From Streptomonospora litoralis (GTDB lineage: Bacteria; Actinomycetota; Actinomycetes; Streptosporangiales; Streptosporangiaceae): a DNA stretch of 64,000 bases. Below are positions 51,359 through 60,700 of this stretch, piece by piece. Numbering within the stretch: position 1 is the stretch's first letter; each line of letters opens with the position of its first letter. The stretch lies in assembly GCF_004323735.1 (NCBI RefSeq), contig NZ_CP036455.1, forward strand, positions 5,513,101 to 5,577,100, given 5' to 3'. The translations under genes and the position numbers were made by a program. Below the pieces are notes generated by a model that had not been told where the DNA came from, searched no databases, and was given only the letters and a program-made list of their open reading frames with translations.

Positions 51359-51676
51359 CTATGCGCTTCCGGGCTGGTAATCGCCCTTGGGCCGCGGTCC
51401 TTGGCCGCCTTCGCTGACAGCGGAGCCGCCGCGGGGCGCTTCCGGAGTCTCGGGATGGAAGGTCTGGTCACCGCCGGTGGGTTCGGCGCCGTTCTCGAGT
51501 TCGCTCAGCCGCGACCTGAGGAGCTCCAGCACATTGGTCCGGTCGGCGTGACTGGACTCGTAGGCGATCAGATCGCGCAACCGATCCTCGGGAAGTGCTC
51601 GGATACGGTGCTGCAGCGATCCGATCGGCAGGCCCTCGTAGCCCGGGATCGGAGGCTCCTTGCCTGCGTCGGACAT
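51359..51676 (-). CDS. Small conserved actinobacterial protein, unknown function
   Basis: A 105-residue protein. It begins MSDAGKEPPIPGYEGLPIGS; the following LQHRIRALPEDRLRDLIAYE and DRTNVLELLRSRLSELENGA form amphipathic helices. The C-terminal third is Gly/Pro-rich and disordered. The same PIPGYDxLPVGSLQHRIR-type start occurs in small proteins across actinobacteria, whose function I do not know. The start follows GGGGGTGG. It is convergent with the sigma-factor gene. Confidence 0.75.
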   Translation of the reverse strand: MSDAGKEPPIPGYEGLPIGSLQHRIRALPEDRLRDLIAYESSHADRTNVLELLRSRLSELENGAEPTGGDQTFHPETPEAPRGGSAVSEGGQGPRPKGDYQPGSA

Positions 51677-51773
51677 GGCGGGCCACCCCCTTCTCCGCGT
51701 GCTTGTCACGATGGCTGCTAACCGCCGGACCTCCGGCGAAACGGCGACGCGAGAGCTCGTTCGCTACTCTCCT

Positions 51774-52991
51774 TCAGCCGTTGAGCGGCGACCGCAGGGC
51801 GCGGCGTGTTCGGGAGGGGCGGCATGGCCGGGGCTCGGGCTCGGGGAGTGCCACGGTGATGACGAGTCCGCCGCCGGGGCGCGGGGAGATGTCGAGTTCG
51901 CCGCCGTGCACGCGGACGATGCGGTCGACGAGGGCCAGTCCCAGGCCGTGCCCGCGTTGGCCGGGCCCCCCGGACCGGTCGGTGGAGACGCGGCCCGCTC
52001 CCCGCAGGAACGGTTCGCGCAGGCGCTGGACGCCGCCGCCGTCGTACACGGCGCCGGTGTTCTCGACGGCGAGGACGACTCGTTCCGCCGCAGCGGCGCG
52101 TCCGGTGGTAACCCGGACCAGCCCCGCTTCCTCAAGGTTGTGTCGGATGGAGTTCTGCACGAGGTTCGCGGCCACTTGCGCCAGCAGAGTGCCGTTCCCG
52201 GTCGTCTGCGCGGGATCGAGGCGGCTCTCCACTGCGATGCCGGCCCGCGCCGCGTCCTCGGCCTTTTCGGCGAGCGCGGCACGCGCGATCTCGGCGAGGT
52301 CGACCGGTTCGGGGTCCGTCACGTGGTCGACCTGCGACAGGTGCAGCAACTCGTCGATGAGGGAGAGTGACCGCTGGTTCGTTTCGGTGAGCCGTTCCAG
52401 CAACCGTGCGTCGGTCTGCTTCCCGGGGTCGTGGGCCGCGACGTCGAGCATGGTCGCCGTCACCGCGAGCGGAGTCCTCAGTTCGTGCGAGGCGTTGGCG
52501 GCGAACCGCTCCCGGACGGCGAAGCTTTCCTGGAGGCGGTCCAGCATCGCGTCGAAGGAGTCCGCGACCTGGCGGAACTCGTCGTTGGGGCCGCGCAGCC
52601 GAATGCGGTGGTCGAGCTTGCCCGCGGCGGCGATCCGCGCGGCCTCGTTGATGTGGCGGAGCGGCCGCAGCACCCGACCGGCCAGTATCCAGCCGCCCAC
52701 CGTCCCGACGAGCGCCAGTGCGCCGAGCAGGTAGCCCGATGCGCTGAGCAGCGAGCCGAGGATCTCGTCGCGGGTGGGGGCGACGGGCCTGTTTCGCGGG
52801 TTGGCCGCGGTCAGCGGGTAGTTGGGCACCTCGTGCAGGACGATGTAGACGCCGACGAGCACGACCCCGCCGGCGGCCACCAGGAACGCGGCGTAGCTGA
52901 GGGCCAGCCGGAGCCGCGCGCTGGACGGCGGCCGCGGCCGATCGCCCCCGGCAGCCCCGACCCCGGCCGAGCGGGGGCGCCACCCGGTCAC
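51774..52991 (-). CDS. VanS/CseC-like sensor histidine kinase
   Basis: A 405-residue membrane kinase. Two membrane helices (about 30-52 and 83-105) flank a short external loop (LHEVPNYPLTAANPRNRPVA). A HAMP domain follows, then the H box RFAANASHELRTPLAVTAT with His169, the N box LVQNSIRHNLEEAG and G boxes GHGLGLALVDRIVRVHGGEL. The GTG start overlaps the regulator's TGA. It is divergent from a VanY-like carboxypeptidase, so it likely senses cell-wall stress or a peptidoglycan-binding antibiotic. Confidence 0.92.
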   Translation of the reverse strand: MTGWRPRSAGVGAAGGDRPRPPSSARLRLALSYAAFLVAAGGVVLVGVYIVLHEVPNYPLTAANPRNRPVAPTRDEILGSLLSASGYLLGALALVGTVGGWILAGRVLRPLRHINEAARIAAAGKLDHRIRLRGPNDEFRQVADSFDAMLDRLQESFAVRERFAANASHELRTPLAVTATMLDVAAHDPGKQTDARLLERLTETNQRSLSLIDELLHLSQVDHVTDPEPVDLAEIARAALAEKAEDAARAGIAVESRLDPAQTTGNGTLLAQVAANLVQNSIRHNLEEAGLVRVTTGRAAAAERVVLAVENTGAVYDGGGVQRLREPFLRGAGRVSTDRSGGPGQRGHGLGLALVDRIVRVHGGELDISPRPGGGLVITVALPEPEPRPCRPSRTRRALRSPLNG

Positions 52992-53653
52992 GGCGCTACC
53001 CGCAGGCGGTACCCGGCGCCCGATACGGTCTCGATCGGGTCGGGCTCGCCGAGGACCTTGCGCAGCGTCGACATGGTCACCCGCGGCGCGCTGGTGAACG
53101 GGTCGGCGTTGTCGTCCCAGGCCTTCTCCAGCAGTGTCTCGGCGCTGACCACTCCGCCTTCGGCCCTCATCAGAACCTCCAGGACCGCGAACTGCTTGCG
53201 GGTGAGGCGCAGGAACCGGCCGTTGCGGTAGGCCTCCCGGCGATAGGGGTCCAACCGCAGGTCGCCTGCCTGTAGGACCGGGGGGACGGTCGCGGTCGGG
53301 CGCCGCGCGAGCGCGCGCAGCCGAACGACGAGCTCGCTCACGGCGAAGGGCTTGGTCAGGTAGTCGTCGGCGCCGAGTTCGAAACCGGTGACCTTGTCGT
53401 CCAGGCGCTTGGCGGCCGTGAGCATGATCACGCGCACCGACGGGTGGTCGCGGGTGATGATGCGGCACACGTCGTCGCCGTGGGTGCCGGGGACGTCGCG
53501 GTCGAGCACCACCGCGTCGTAGTCGTTGACACCGATGCTCTCCAGCGCCGCGTCGCCGTTCAGCGCGAGATCGGCCGCGATCGCTTCGCGCCGCAGCCCC
53601 TCTTGCACCGCCTCGGCGAGATACAGCTCGTCCTCGACGATGAGTACACGCAT
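52988..53653 (-). CDS. VanR/OmpR-family response regulator
   Basis: A 221-residue regulator. The receiver domain has LIVEDELYLAEAVQEGL, phospho-acceptor Asp51 in AVVLDRDVPGTHG, MLTAAKR and the Lys of YLTKPFAVSELV. The winged-helix domain contains LTRKQFAVLEVLMRAEGGVV and PRVTMSTLRKVLGEPDPIET. It is translationally coupled to the sensor kinase. The 179-base region to the divergent VanY-like gene is the likely binding site. Confidence 0.93.
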   Translation of the reverse strand: MRVLIVEDELYLAEAVQEGLRREAIAADLALNGDAALESIGVNDYDAVVLDRDVPGTHGDDVCRIITRDHPSVRVIMLTAAKRLDDKVTGFELGADDYLTKPFAVSELVVRLRALARRPTATVPPVLQAGDLRLDPYRREAYRNGRFLRLTRKQFAVLEVLMRAEGGVVSAETLLEKAWDDNADPFTSAPRVTMSTLRKVLGEPDPIETVSGAGYRLRVAP

Positions 53654-53832
53654 CAGCTCGCCCTCCCGCGTCTGCCTGCGTATTTCCGGTGCCTCCGGCG
53701 CCAGCGTAAGCCTAGGACCTCCGATGTTGCAGATTCGTATGGCGAACGCTTAGCACCGCTGCAACAGCTCGGCCGATGGACTGGCTCCGCACGCGGCACA
53801 GACCGCGCCGTGTGCGGAAGGGGAAGCATCGA

Positions 53833-54396
53833 ATGACACGTCATCGGATCATCGGCTCCGTCCTGGCCGCGAGTGCCGCGCTGGTGGTCCTGGGGTTCGC
53901 GGCGGTCGCCGTCGGCGTCCCGAAGGCCGCCGCCCCGGAGTTCGGGTCCCAAGCCGATCCTGTCACCGCGGCGGACGGCGACCTGTCCGAGCCGGTCTCA
54001 CCGTTCTCCGACGTTCCCGCCGTCAGCGGTCTCGACGCGGATCTGCGCAACGCCCTGCGCCAGGCGGCACGGGATGCGGCGGACGAGAACATCGAAGTCA
54101 CCGTGACCTCGGGATGGCGCAGCGCCGACTACCAGGCGGTGCTCCTGGAGGACGCCGTAGAGAAGTACGGCGGCATGGAGAAGGCCCGCCGGTGGGTGGC
54201 CACCCCCGAGACGTCGGCGCACGTCACCGGGGAGGCAGTGGACGTGGGGCCGACCGACGCCGCCTACTGGATGAGCCGCTACGGCTCCCGCTACGGGTTG
54301 TGCCAGACCTACACGAACGAGATCTGGCACTACGAGTTGGCGACCGAACCGGGAGGGGAGTGTCCACCGCAGCTCGGCGACGCGACCGAGGAGTAG
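53833..54396 (+). CDS. VanY-like D-alanyl-D-alanine carboxypeptidase
   Basis: A 187-residue exported or membrane-anchored peptidase. Residues 1-34 are a signal anchor (IIGSVLAASAALVVLGFAAV). The M15 peptidase motif is complete: VTSGWRS, SAHVTGEAVDVG (His130, Asp137) and TNEIWHYEL (Glu163, His166), which bind zinc and activate water. It removes the last D-Ala from peptidoglycan precursors, lowering glycopeptide targets. The ATG follows GGAAGGGG. Control by the divergent VanR/VanS-like pair is likely; vanHAX genes are absent nearby. Confidence 0.92.
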   Translation: MTRHRIIGSVLAASAALVVLGFAAVAVGVPKAAAPEFGSQADPVTAADGDLSEPVSPFSDVPAVSGLDADLRNALRQAARDAADENIEVTVTSGWRSADYQAVLLEDAVEKYGGMEKARRWVATPETSAHVTGEAVDVGPTDAAYWMSRYGSRYGLCQTYTNEIWHYELATEPGGECPPQLGDATEE

Positions 54397-54691
54397 CAGT
54401 GGACCTCGGCGAGCGCGGTACCCATGCCGCGCGGACGGTGACACGTACGCCGCGCCGCGCCGAGCGGTTGCCAAGGCAGCCCGGACGTCTCCGCCGACGG
54501 CCGGGGCCTCCGGGATTACCGCCGCGAAGGCCGCCGACGAACGGGGCGGCCGCTGGTCCGCGTCGCGCGTTCGCCGTGCACGGCGCTAGGATGCAGGCGG
54601 AAACGTCGAGAACCGCCGTGCACTCCCGGCACGCGTCAGCACCGGTCGCGCCGCCCCTCCGCTGCTCGAACACCCCAGCCGCGCGGGCAAC

Positions 54692-54723
54692 AGGTTGGCG
54701 GATTCGAATCCTTGCGAGCGCGC
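54692..54723 (+). other. tRNA 3'-end remnant (possible attachment site)
   Basis: AGGTTGGCGGATTCGAATCC and TTGCGAGCGCGC repeat the variable loop, T arm and acceptor end of tRNA-Arg at 41661 with a few changes. The 5' two thirds of a tRNA are absent. Such 3' fragments are left when an element inserts into a tRNA gene. A terminator still follows it. Confidence 0.55.
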
Positions 54724-54746
54724 AGCGCTGACACCGCAGAGACAAC

Positions 54747-54777
54747 GCCCGACCTGCACAGACAGGCCGGGCTTTTT
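54747..54777 (+). terminator. Terminator hairpin with T-run after tRNA remnant
   Basis: GCCCGACCTG pairs with CAGGCCGGGC (nine of ten) around a six-base loop and is followed by TTTTT. It is of the kind that ends tRNA transcripts. Confidence 0.75.
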
Positions 54778-54830
54778 CGCTGGTCCGGGGCGGTGGCTGA
54801 CAGGCCTGCAACGCCGGGATGGAGCGCGCT

Positions 54831-56357
54831 ATGGCCGAGCGCAGGGCGCTGGAACTGGATCCGCTGGCAGTCGGCGACCGCTTCCTGCTGTTCAATTTCA
54901 CCCGGCGGGACGACCACGTCGTCTACCTGTGGGTGCTGCGCGCGGTGGACCGGCTGCGGGAGGTGCACCAGGTCCAGGTCGACGCCGAGCAGGTGGCCGG
55001 CGCGCTGGACGAGCTGTCGCGCGAGTACGCCGACGTTCCCGAGCTCGACGGCGGCCTGCGCGACCGGTTGGACCGGCTGCACGACGACGGCGTGCTGCTC
55101 CGCTTCGACGATCCCTCCCGCGCGGGCAGCCTGGTCCGCTACCGCAACCGGCAGTCGGTCTACCAGTTCAGCGAACTCGGCTACTGGGCCTACGTCTCGG
55201 TCGAGGGCGTGCTGGCCGCCCGGGTGCAGGACGCCAACCTCTCCCGGCTGGTCTTCTCCGACATCCTCGAAGACCTGCGCGGGCTGACCGCGGCCAACCG
55301 CGCCGGGGACGGCGAGCAGATCTACCGACGGCTCACCCGGCTGGACTCGGTGCTGGAGGACATGGGCCGCCGCTCGGCACGTTTCCACGTCACTCTCGGC
55401 GAGATCATGCAGACCACCGAAACCTCGCCCGAGGTCTTCCTCCAGCACAAGAACGCGCTGCTGACCCACATGACCGAGTTCACCGCCGAACTCGACCGCT
55501 ATCTCCCGCGGCTCAGCGAGGCCGTGCAGGAGGTCGAGGCGACGGGTCTCGCCACGCTTCTCGACCGCGCCGCCCGGGCCGACGATCGCCCGTTCATCGA
55601 CCATGAGGGCCGGTTGGAGGAGTGGCGCCGGCGCTGGGCGGTGCTGCGCGCCTGGTTCACCCGCGACGACGACGGCCCCTCGCGTGCCGACGAGTTGCGG
55701 TCGGCCACCCGCGTGGCGGTTTCGGCGGTGATCGCGCTGCTGCGCCAGATCACCGAGTTCCAGCGCGGCGGTGTGAACCACGCGAGCCAGCTGCGGCACC
55801 TGGCGCACTGGGTGTGGGACGCCCCCGACGAGGACGCCGCGCACGCCCTGATGGGGGCGGCGTTCAACCTGCGTTCGGCGCGCCACCTCGGTGTCGCGCA
55901 CGACGACGCTGAGGACATCTCGCCCCGCGCCAGCTGGTGGGACGCGCCCGGTGTGGAGGTGTCGGTTCCGCTGTTCCGCAGCGGCAGGCAACCGACGCCC
56001 GGTGTCCCCGCACCGCTGCGGGGCAACCGCGGCGCACAGCACGAGCTGCGCAAGCGGCAGGCCGCCGCGCGGGCGGACGAACGCCGTGCCGCCGGCGATC
56101 TCGCCGAGGACGGCATTCACGGTCGCGTTCTGGACGAGACGCAGACGCGGGTGCTGCTGAAACTGATGACCAAGGCGTTGGAGGGCCGCACCGTGGTCGC
56201 CGGCAGGTTGACCGGCGGGGTGGGCTCCGACGACGCGCTGCTGATCCGCCTGGTGCCCGCCGACGTCGGAAGCACGGTGCGCACCGCGCACGGTACGCTG
56301 CACCTGCCGGGACTCCGTGTGGAAGTGAACCCCCGCACCGGCCGGAGGAAGCCCTGA
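54831..56357 (+). CDS. jetA: Wadjet protein JetA (DUF2397, TIGR02677)
   Basis: A 508-residue kleisin-like (MukF-type) subunit of the Wadjet SMC complex, which recognises and destroys small circular plasmids. The N terminus (LELDPLAVGDRFLLFNFTRR) and the helical middle (HVTLGEIMQTTETSPEVFLQ, ELDRYLPRLSEAVQEVEATG) are typical; the C-terminal part (VLDETQTRVLLKLMTKALEG) is a winged-helix region that would bind the JetC ATPase head. I chose ATG 54831, with GGAG six bases before it, over ATG 54819. Its TGA overlaps the jetB ATG. It is the first gene of the four-gene operon. Confidence 0.9.
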   Translation: MAERRALELDPLAVGDRFLLFNFTRRDDHVVYLWVLRAVDRLREVHQVQVDAEQVAGALDELSREYADVPELDGGLRDRLDRLHDDGVLLRFDDPSRAGSLVRYRNRQSVYQFSELGYWAYVSVEGVLAARVQDANLSRLVFSDILEDLRGLTAANRAGDGEQIYRRLTRLDSVLEDMGRRSARFHVTLGEIMQTTETSPEVFLQHKNALLTHMTEFTAELDRYLPRLSEAVQEVEATGLATLLDRAARADDRPFIDHEGRLEEWRRRWAVLRAWFTRDDDGPSRADELRSATRVAVSAVIALLRQITEFQRGGVNHASQLRHLAHWVWDAPDEDAAHALMGAAFNLRSARHLGVAHDDAEDISPRASWWDAPGVEVSVPLFRSGRQPTPGVPAPLRGNRGAQHELRKRQAAARADERRAAGDLAEDGIHGRVLDETQTRVLLKLMTKALEGRTVVAGRLTGGVGSDDALLIRLVPADVGSTVRTAHGTLHLPGLRVEVNPRTGRRKP

Positions 56358-57772
56358 TGGCGCGCAGGAAGGCGGCTCACGGCGTCGCGCCCGGCGACCT
56401 CGCCGACTACCAGAACGCGGTGCGCCACGTGCTCACCTGCGACTTGATCACGGCCCAGCGTCCGCGGCGCGGCGTGCTGGAGCAGGTGCTGCGCTGGGCC
56501 GACGAGATCAGCGCCGACCTGCGTGAGCTACTGGACTACTCCCTGATCGCCACCACCCACCAGGTGCGCCTGGTCCGCCGCCTCGACCACCTGGACGGCA
56601 CCCAGCGCTCCGTCTTCTCCTACCGGCGACGGCGGTTCGACCGGCGGCGCCTGGCTTACCTGTGCCTGGTGCTGGGCTCGTTCCAGCGCTCGCGCGTGGA
56701 GATCAGCCTGGGCGATTTGATCCGCTCTTTCGCGCCCGCCGCCAACGCCATCGCCGGGCTGGGTTTCGATCCCACCGTCAACACGCACAAGGCCGCGGTG
56801 GTGGACGTGCTGAACTGGCTGGTCGACCGCGGCGCGCTGCGCCTGTCCGACGGTTCGCTGGAGTCGTGGCTGCGCGACAGCGACCGCGGCGACGCCCTGT
56901 TCGACATCGAGCACGACACCTGCGCGCTGCTGTTCAAACCCGCCCGACAGCCCCAGCACCTGACCAGCGCCGCCGGCTTGCTGCACGAACCGCCGGGGCC
57001 GGAGTCGCCGTCCGGGCGCGGCGACGCCGCGCGCCGCGCGCGGCGGCTGCTGGTGGAGCGGCCCGCGGCCTACTACGCCGCCGCGGAACCGGACGTGGCC
57101 GAGGCGCTGCGCGCACCGGAGTTGGCCGAGGACATGGCGCGGCTGACCGGTCTGGTGGTGGAGCGGCGCGCCGAAGGCGTCATGCTCGCCGACCCCGCCG
57201 GCGCGTGCACCGACCGGCCGTTCCCCGGCCGCGACGTCGTGAGCCGCGCCGCCGGCCTCCTGCTGGCCAAGATCGCCGACCTGCTGGAGGAGCACGGCCA
57301 GACCACACCGGGCATGCCGCTGCCCACGCTCGCCGAGGACCACACCGGCCTGCTGGACCGGGCCGACGCAGGGCTGCCGCACGAGGGGGTCGTCACAGAG
57401 CTGGCCTGGACGGCCGCCGAACAGGACCGCGACCCCGGTGAACCACGCGAGCGCGAGCGGGCCGACGCCCCGTTCGTCGCCGAGAGCCGGCTGCGGGTCC
57501 TCATCGACGAACTGTACGAGGAGTTCGGCGCCGCGTCGTTCACGACCGCCTGGCGCAACGACCCGCACGGGCTGCTGGCCGAGGCGCTGGCGTTCCTGGC
57601 CGACCTGATGCTGCTGCGGCATGTCCCCGGCGGGGTGCTCGTCCTCCCGGCGGCCCTGCGCTACCGCAACATCACCGCGGCTCTGCATGCCCAGTCGTCG
57701 CGCGCGCAGCTGTCCCTGGACATCACCGACCCGGCCACCGACGCTGAGGAGAACGATGGCGCCGCCTCCTGA
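56357..57772 (+). CDS. jetB: Wadjet protein JetB (DUF2398, TIGR02678)
   Basis: A 471-residue MukE-like subunit. Landmarks are DLADYQNAVRHVLTCDLITA near the start, the central LAYLCLVLGSFQRSRVEISL and VDVLNWLVDRGALRLSDGSL winged-helix segment, and FGAASFTTAWRNDPHGLLAE near the end. It lacks catalytic motifs and serves as a scaffold between JetA and JetC. The start overlaps jetA's stop (TGATG), and its end overlaps jetC by 17 bases, so stoichiometry is probably set by translational coupling. Confidence 0.9.
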   Translation: MARRKAAHGVAPGDLADYQNAVRHVLTCDLITAQRPRRGVLEQVLRWADEISADLRELLDYSLIATTHQVRLVRRLDHLDGTQRSVFSYRRRRFDRRRLAYLCLVLGSFQRSRVEISLGDLIRSFAPAANAIAGLGFDPTVNTHKAAVVDVLNWLVDRGALRLSDGSLESWLRDSDRGDALFDIEHDTCALLFKPARQPQHLTSAAGLLHEPPGPESPSGRGDAARRARRLLVERPAAYYAAAEPDVAEALRAPELAEDMARLTGLVVERRAEGVMLADPAGACTDRPFPGRDVVSRAAGLLLAKIADLLEEHGQTTPGMPLPTLAEDHTGLLDRADAGLPHEGVVTELAWTAAEQDRDPGEPRERERADAPFVAESRLRVLIDELYEEFGAASFTTAWRNDPHGLLAEALAFLADLMLLRHVPGGVLVLPAALRYRNITAALHAQSSRAQLSLDITDPATDAEENDGAAS

Positions 57773-60700
57773 CCGGTTCCACCCCACCCGGGCCGGCATC
57801 GTCAACATCTGGGACTACTCCGACGAGGAGTTCGTCTTCGCCGACGGCCGACTGGTGCTGCGCGGCCACAACGGGTCCGGCAAGACGAAAGCCCTGGAGG
57901 TGCTGTTCCCCTTCGTCCTCGACGGTTTCCTGGACGCGCGGCGGCTCGACCCCTTCAGCGGCGAGAACCGCACCATGAAGTCCAACCTGCTCTACCGCGG
58001 TCAGGACGCCGAGTACGGATACGTGTGGATGGAGTTCGCCCGCCCCGGCGGCGAGACCGCCACCCTCATCGTCGGGATGCGCGCCCAGAAGAACCTCGAC
58101 GGTGTGCGGCCGTCGTTCTTCGTCACCGACAAGCGCATGGGGGTGGACTTCGGGCTGCTCACCTCCGACTCGCGCCCCTTCACCGAGAAGCAGCTCAGAG
58201 GCGTTCTCGGCGCGGAGGCCGCCTGCGACGGCGCGACGGCCTACCGCGCGGCCGTCGACGCCCGGCTCTTCGGCCTGGGACGCCGGCGCTATACGCAGTT
58301 GCTGGACCTGCTGCTGGCACTGCGCCGACCGCTGCTGGCCAAGGACCTGGACCCGGTGAAGGTGTCCGAGACGCTGACCGCCGGTCTCAGCCCGGTGGAG
58401 GACGATCTGGTCGGCCAGGCCGCCCGGGACTTCGAGAACCTGGCCGCGGTGCAGCGGCGCTTCGACGACGCCACCACCGCCGACGCGGCCGCCCGCGCGT
58501 TCCTCGACGACTACACCCGCTACCTGCGGACGCGCACCAAGGCCAAACTGGACCGGATCGAGCGGGCGCGGGAGACGGCGACGGGGCACCTGACGAACCT
58601 GGCCGAGGCCATGGCGACGCGGGGCCGTGCCGAGGCCGACCACGGCGCCGCGGTCGCGGAGCGGGACCGGCTGGCCGGCGAACTGGCCGATCTGCGCCGG
58701 CGCCTGGACGGGCTCAAGCAGGACGAGAACTATCTCGCCCACGGCGACATCGAGCGCCAGCGCACCTACCTCACGCAGGCGGCCGAGGAGATCGAACAGG
58801 AGCAGCGGCGCCTCCAGCAGACCCGGCGGCACGTCGCGTCGCTGGAGCACGAGGCCCAGCAGCAGGCCGAGCACCTGGAGCGGCTCCGCGAACAGGTGAC
58901 CGGGCATGCCACGGCGCTGGGTGACGCAGCGGAGCGCTCCGGGATCGCCTACGACGGCGACGGCCCGCCCGACACCGGAGACGACCTGCCCACGACCGCC
59001 CGCGCCCGCAGCGCGGCGCGGCGGTCCGACGTCGAACACCTGCGCAGCCACCTCTCGACCGTGGCGGCCGCCGAGAAGGACCGCGGGAAGGCGGAGGCCG
59101 CCCGCGACCGGGCCGATCAGGCCGCCACCACGCGGGAGGAGGAGTGCCGCACCGCCGAGGCGGAGCTGGAGAAGGCCAGGGGCGAAGCCCGCACGCAGCT
59201 TGAGGCGTGGACGGGGCACTGGACCGCGGGTGTGTCCGCGGTCGCCGACGGCGACGACGCGTCGGCGCTGGCCGAGGCGCTGGAACGGCTCGGCGAGGCC
59301 GGCGCGCCCACACCGGCCGAGATCTTCACCGAACGCACCGAGCAGCGCCATCGCCGCGCCGTGCAGGCGGCCGAGCGGTGCCGCGCCCGCGTCGCCGAAC
59401 TGGAGCGCGAGGCGGAGCGGCTGCGGGGCGAGCGCGAAGAGATCGCCGCGGAACGCGACGACGCCCCACCGGCCGACTCCCGGCGACCCGCCGACCGGGA
59501 CGGGCGCCCGGGCGCCCCGCTGTGGCGCCTGGTCCGCTTCGCCGACGGCGTCGACGCCGGCGAGGCGGCCGGTGTCGAAGGCGCGCTGTACGGAGCCGGA
59601 CTGCTCACCGCCTGGCTCCACCCCGCACCCGCGCTCACCCGCGAGGCGATCGCCGCCGCCGAGGCCGACGGCTACCTGCTGGCCTTGGCCGAGGAGGACC
59701 GCCCCGACGGGCGTACCCTCGCCGACGTGCTCGTCCCCGAGGACCAGGACGCGGTACCCGCCGCGGCGATCACCGCGGTCCTGCGGTCGATCGCGGTGCA
59801 CGACGCGCTCGCCGAGGGCGCACCGACGCCTGCGGTCTCGGCCGCGGCCCGGTTCGGCTACGGCGTCCACGCGGGCGCTTTCCCCAAGCCGGAACCGGAG
59901 TACATCGGGGCGACCAACCGGGAGAACCGCCGCAAGGCCCGCCTGGCGGCCTGCGACGAGGCCATCGGCCAGACCCGGCAGCGGCACGAGGGTGCCGCCG
60001 AGGAACTGGCCGTTGCGGACGATCATGTGGACGCCTTCGCCCGCGCCCGCACCGCCCTGCCGCAACCCGGCCCGGTGCTCAAGGCCGGCGAACAGGCCTC
60101 CCACCAGGCCACGCTGCTGGTCCAGGCGCGGATCCACCTCGACGAGCAGCAGCAGACCTACGACACCGCCGTGGCGACCGTCGACACCGAACGCCGGCGG
60201 CTGCGCCAAGCGGGCGCGGAGCGCAGCATGCCCACCGCGGCCGACGGCATCGCCGCGGTCGACCAGGCCGTCACCGAGTTCGCCGAGGCCGCCGAGCACC
60301 TGCACGCCACGCGCGCCCAGGTGGCCACCGTGCACCGCGACGTCGAAGGCCGCCGGGAGACGATCGCCCAACAGCGGGACGGGGCCGAGGAGCGCGCCGA
60401 AGCACTCCAGGCCAAACAGGACTCCACGGCCGCCGAGCGCGCCGAGTTGCAGGCCAGAGAGGAGGCCATGGCGGCTCCGGTGCAGGAGGTGCTCGCCGAG
60501 GTCGGCGAGACCGAGCAGCGGATCCGCGCTCTCAGCGGCGAGCACGAGGGGCGCGAGCGGGCGGCCCACGAGGCGGACCACGCCAAGGTGCGCGCGCAGG
60601 CGGTCATCGACAGCACGGCCGGGCCCCTGGCCGAGTCCTTCGGCGGCTACTTCGAGAACGTCGCCGAGTTCGGCCCCTACGCGCACGGCGACCTGCGGCC

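Larger units (their letters stand above)
54397..54830. other. Gap before the Wadjet operon with tRNA remnant
   Basis: A 434-base stretch. It contains a 32-base tRNA-Arg 3'-end copy (54692-54723), a terminator hairpin (54747-54777) and the Wadjet promoter region. No gene is supported. Confidence 0.5.

Noticed and set aside
54650-54723. A complete tRNA gene at 54.7 kb
   Set aside because: Only the T arm and acceptor 3' strand match; no 5' acceptor, D arm or anticodon stem can be formed upstream.
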